DNA of 36,646 nt. Origin: a virus. The stretch spans positions 1-36,646 of the IMG/VR virus record IMGVR_UViG_3300034101_000340; one strand, written 5' to 3'. The translations under genes and the position numbers were made by a program. Positions 36,091-36,646 of this stretch are shown here, piece by piece. Numbering within the stretch: position 1 is the first letter of the stretch; each line of letters starts with the position of its first letter. The notes below the pieces were generated by a model. It was given only the letters and a program-made list of their open reading frames with translations, made no database searches and was not told the DNA's origin.

Positions 36091-36646
36091 ACGTCCATCC
36101 TTCCAGTTCTATCCTTCCGATTGGCTGAGGGATACGGCACTAAGGTCATGCTCAACGGGAGCTAGAGGTCTATGGATAGACATGATCTGTTTCATGCACG
36201 AAGGTAATCCTTACGGACACTTAAAGGTTGGGGATAAGGTTATCCATCCAGTAAACCTTGCCCGTATGGTTGGGGAAACCTTAGAGGTTGTCGAAGGTTG
36301 GCTTAAAGAGCTACATCATGCAGGAGTGTATGACATTGCTGACGATGGGGCTATTTGTAGCCGTAGGATGATCCGGGATGAAAACCTTAGACAAATCAGA
36401 GCGTTAGGTGGAAAACTTGGTGGGAATCCTGCACTAATGAAGGTTGATAAGGTTAACCTTAAGGTTATCCAAGAGGTTAAGCAAAATCCAACCCCTTCAT
36501 CTTCATCTTCATCTTCATCTTTAAAAGAACAATATAACGAGCATTTTTTGAAATTCTGGAATGTCTATCCAAACAAGAAAGCTAAGGAAGCTGGATGGAA
36601 AGCATTTAAGAAATTAAAAGCTGATGAAACATTTGTTTCTATGTTG
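36083..36646 (+). CDS. DUF1376-type replication protein, N-terminal part (continues at 1)
   Basis: The gene starts at ATG 36083 with AGGAG at 36071-36075, runs off the window, and ends at 251 after the join. KRPSFQFYPSDWLRD at 3-17 and TGARGLWIDMICFMHEGNPYG are characteristic of DUF1376 proteins, which pair a winged-helix-like N-domain with a DnaT/O-like C-domain. A QNPTPSSSSSSSSS linker, built from a hexamer repeat, separates the two. Full length is 239 residues. The protein should bind the phage origin and recruit the helicase; an origin has not been identified within the gene. Confidence 0.85.
   Translation, partial: MPKRPSFQFYPSDWLRDTALRSCSTGARGLWIDMICFMHEGNPYGHLKVGDKVIHPVNLARMVGETLEVVEGWLKELHHAGVYDIADDGAICSRRMIRDENLRQIRALGGKLGGNPALMKVDKVNLKVIQEVKQNPTPSSSSSSSSLKEQYNEHFLKFWNVYPNKKAKEAGWKAFKKLKADETFVSML
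36496..36519 (+). repeat. TTCATC hexamer microsatellite in replication gene
   Basis: Four tandem TTCATC units code for the Ser-rich linker of the DUF1376-type protein. Unit length is a multiple of three, so slippage would change linker length and not the frame. Confidence 0.9.
36552..36646. repeat. Contig-end direct repeat, right copy
   Basis: Identical to 1-95; see the left copy. One of the two should be removed when the genome is drawn as a circle. Confidence 0.9.

Overview
The window is a complete tailed-phage genome assembled as a circle. Bases 1-95 are repeated exactly at 36552-36646, and one reading frame (the 36083 gene) runs through the join into 1-251, so the unique length is 36,551 bp. 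Virion genes point to a short-tailed (podovirus-like) phage with a capsid, portal and adaptor set of the Escherichia phage SU10 type. There is a large terminase, no tape measure, no sheath, and a run of large internal (ejection) protein candidates. I see no integrase, DNA polymerase, RNA polymerase, tRNA or CRISPR array. The host is probably a Gram-negative bacterium: the promoters are sigma70-like, Shine-Dalgarno sites are standard, and many small genes look like those of phages of aquatic Burkholderiales. The host call is inference only.

Layout, read around the circle from the control region. A divergent switch at 34912-35079 has two TTGACA promoters facing away from each other with a 14-bp perfect palindrome between them. 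Leftward genes (34911 down to 32224) are small unknowns, an ERF single-strand annealing protein, a small SSB-like protein with an SSB-type acidic tail, an unannotated 384-bp structured region, a Cro/CI-type HTH protein, a MazG-like pyrophosphohydrolase and a DUF3310 protein. Rightward genes (35080 onward, through the contig join) are small early genes, then a structured RNA, then the replication operon: DUF1376-type initiator, PAPS-reductase-like protein, stand-alone CHC2 zinc finger, DnaB/RecA-type helicase and VRR-NUC nuclease. A second structured RNA of the same architecture follows at 4355-4465, then a field of small translationally coupled genes (4717-8246) with an HNH nuclease, zinc-ribbon proteins and Lys-rich proteins. 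Next comes a small glycan-type module (acetyltransferase, methyltransferase, glycosyltransferase).

The late region runs from terminase (9983-11529) through portal, scaffold, major capsid, a second glycosyltransferase and adaptor, tail fibre and receptor-binding proteins, a tail/nozzle-like protein, four ejection-protein candidates, a collar-type fibre, a lysis cassette (three membrane proteins and a GH24 endolysin) and a metallophosphoesterase that meets the leftward genes tail to tail.

The most striking observation is a pair of RNAs (4355-4465 and 35729-35837). They differ in sequence but share one fold: an upstream hairpin, then a long stem broken by a single 1x1 mismatch, a three-way junction with two inner hairpins, and a U-tract. 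In both, the loop of the upstream hairpin is complementary to the junction region (7-9 nt in one, 6-7 nt in the other). One stands immediately before the replication operon and the other at the end of that operon. They look like a repeated phage regulatory RNA, perhaps a pseudoknot-controlled terminator.
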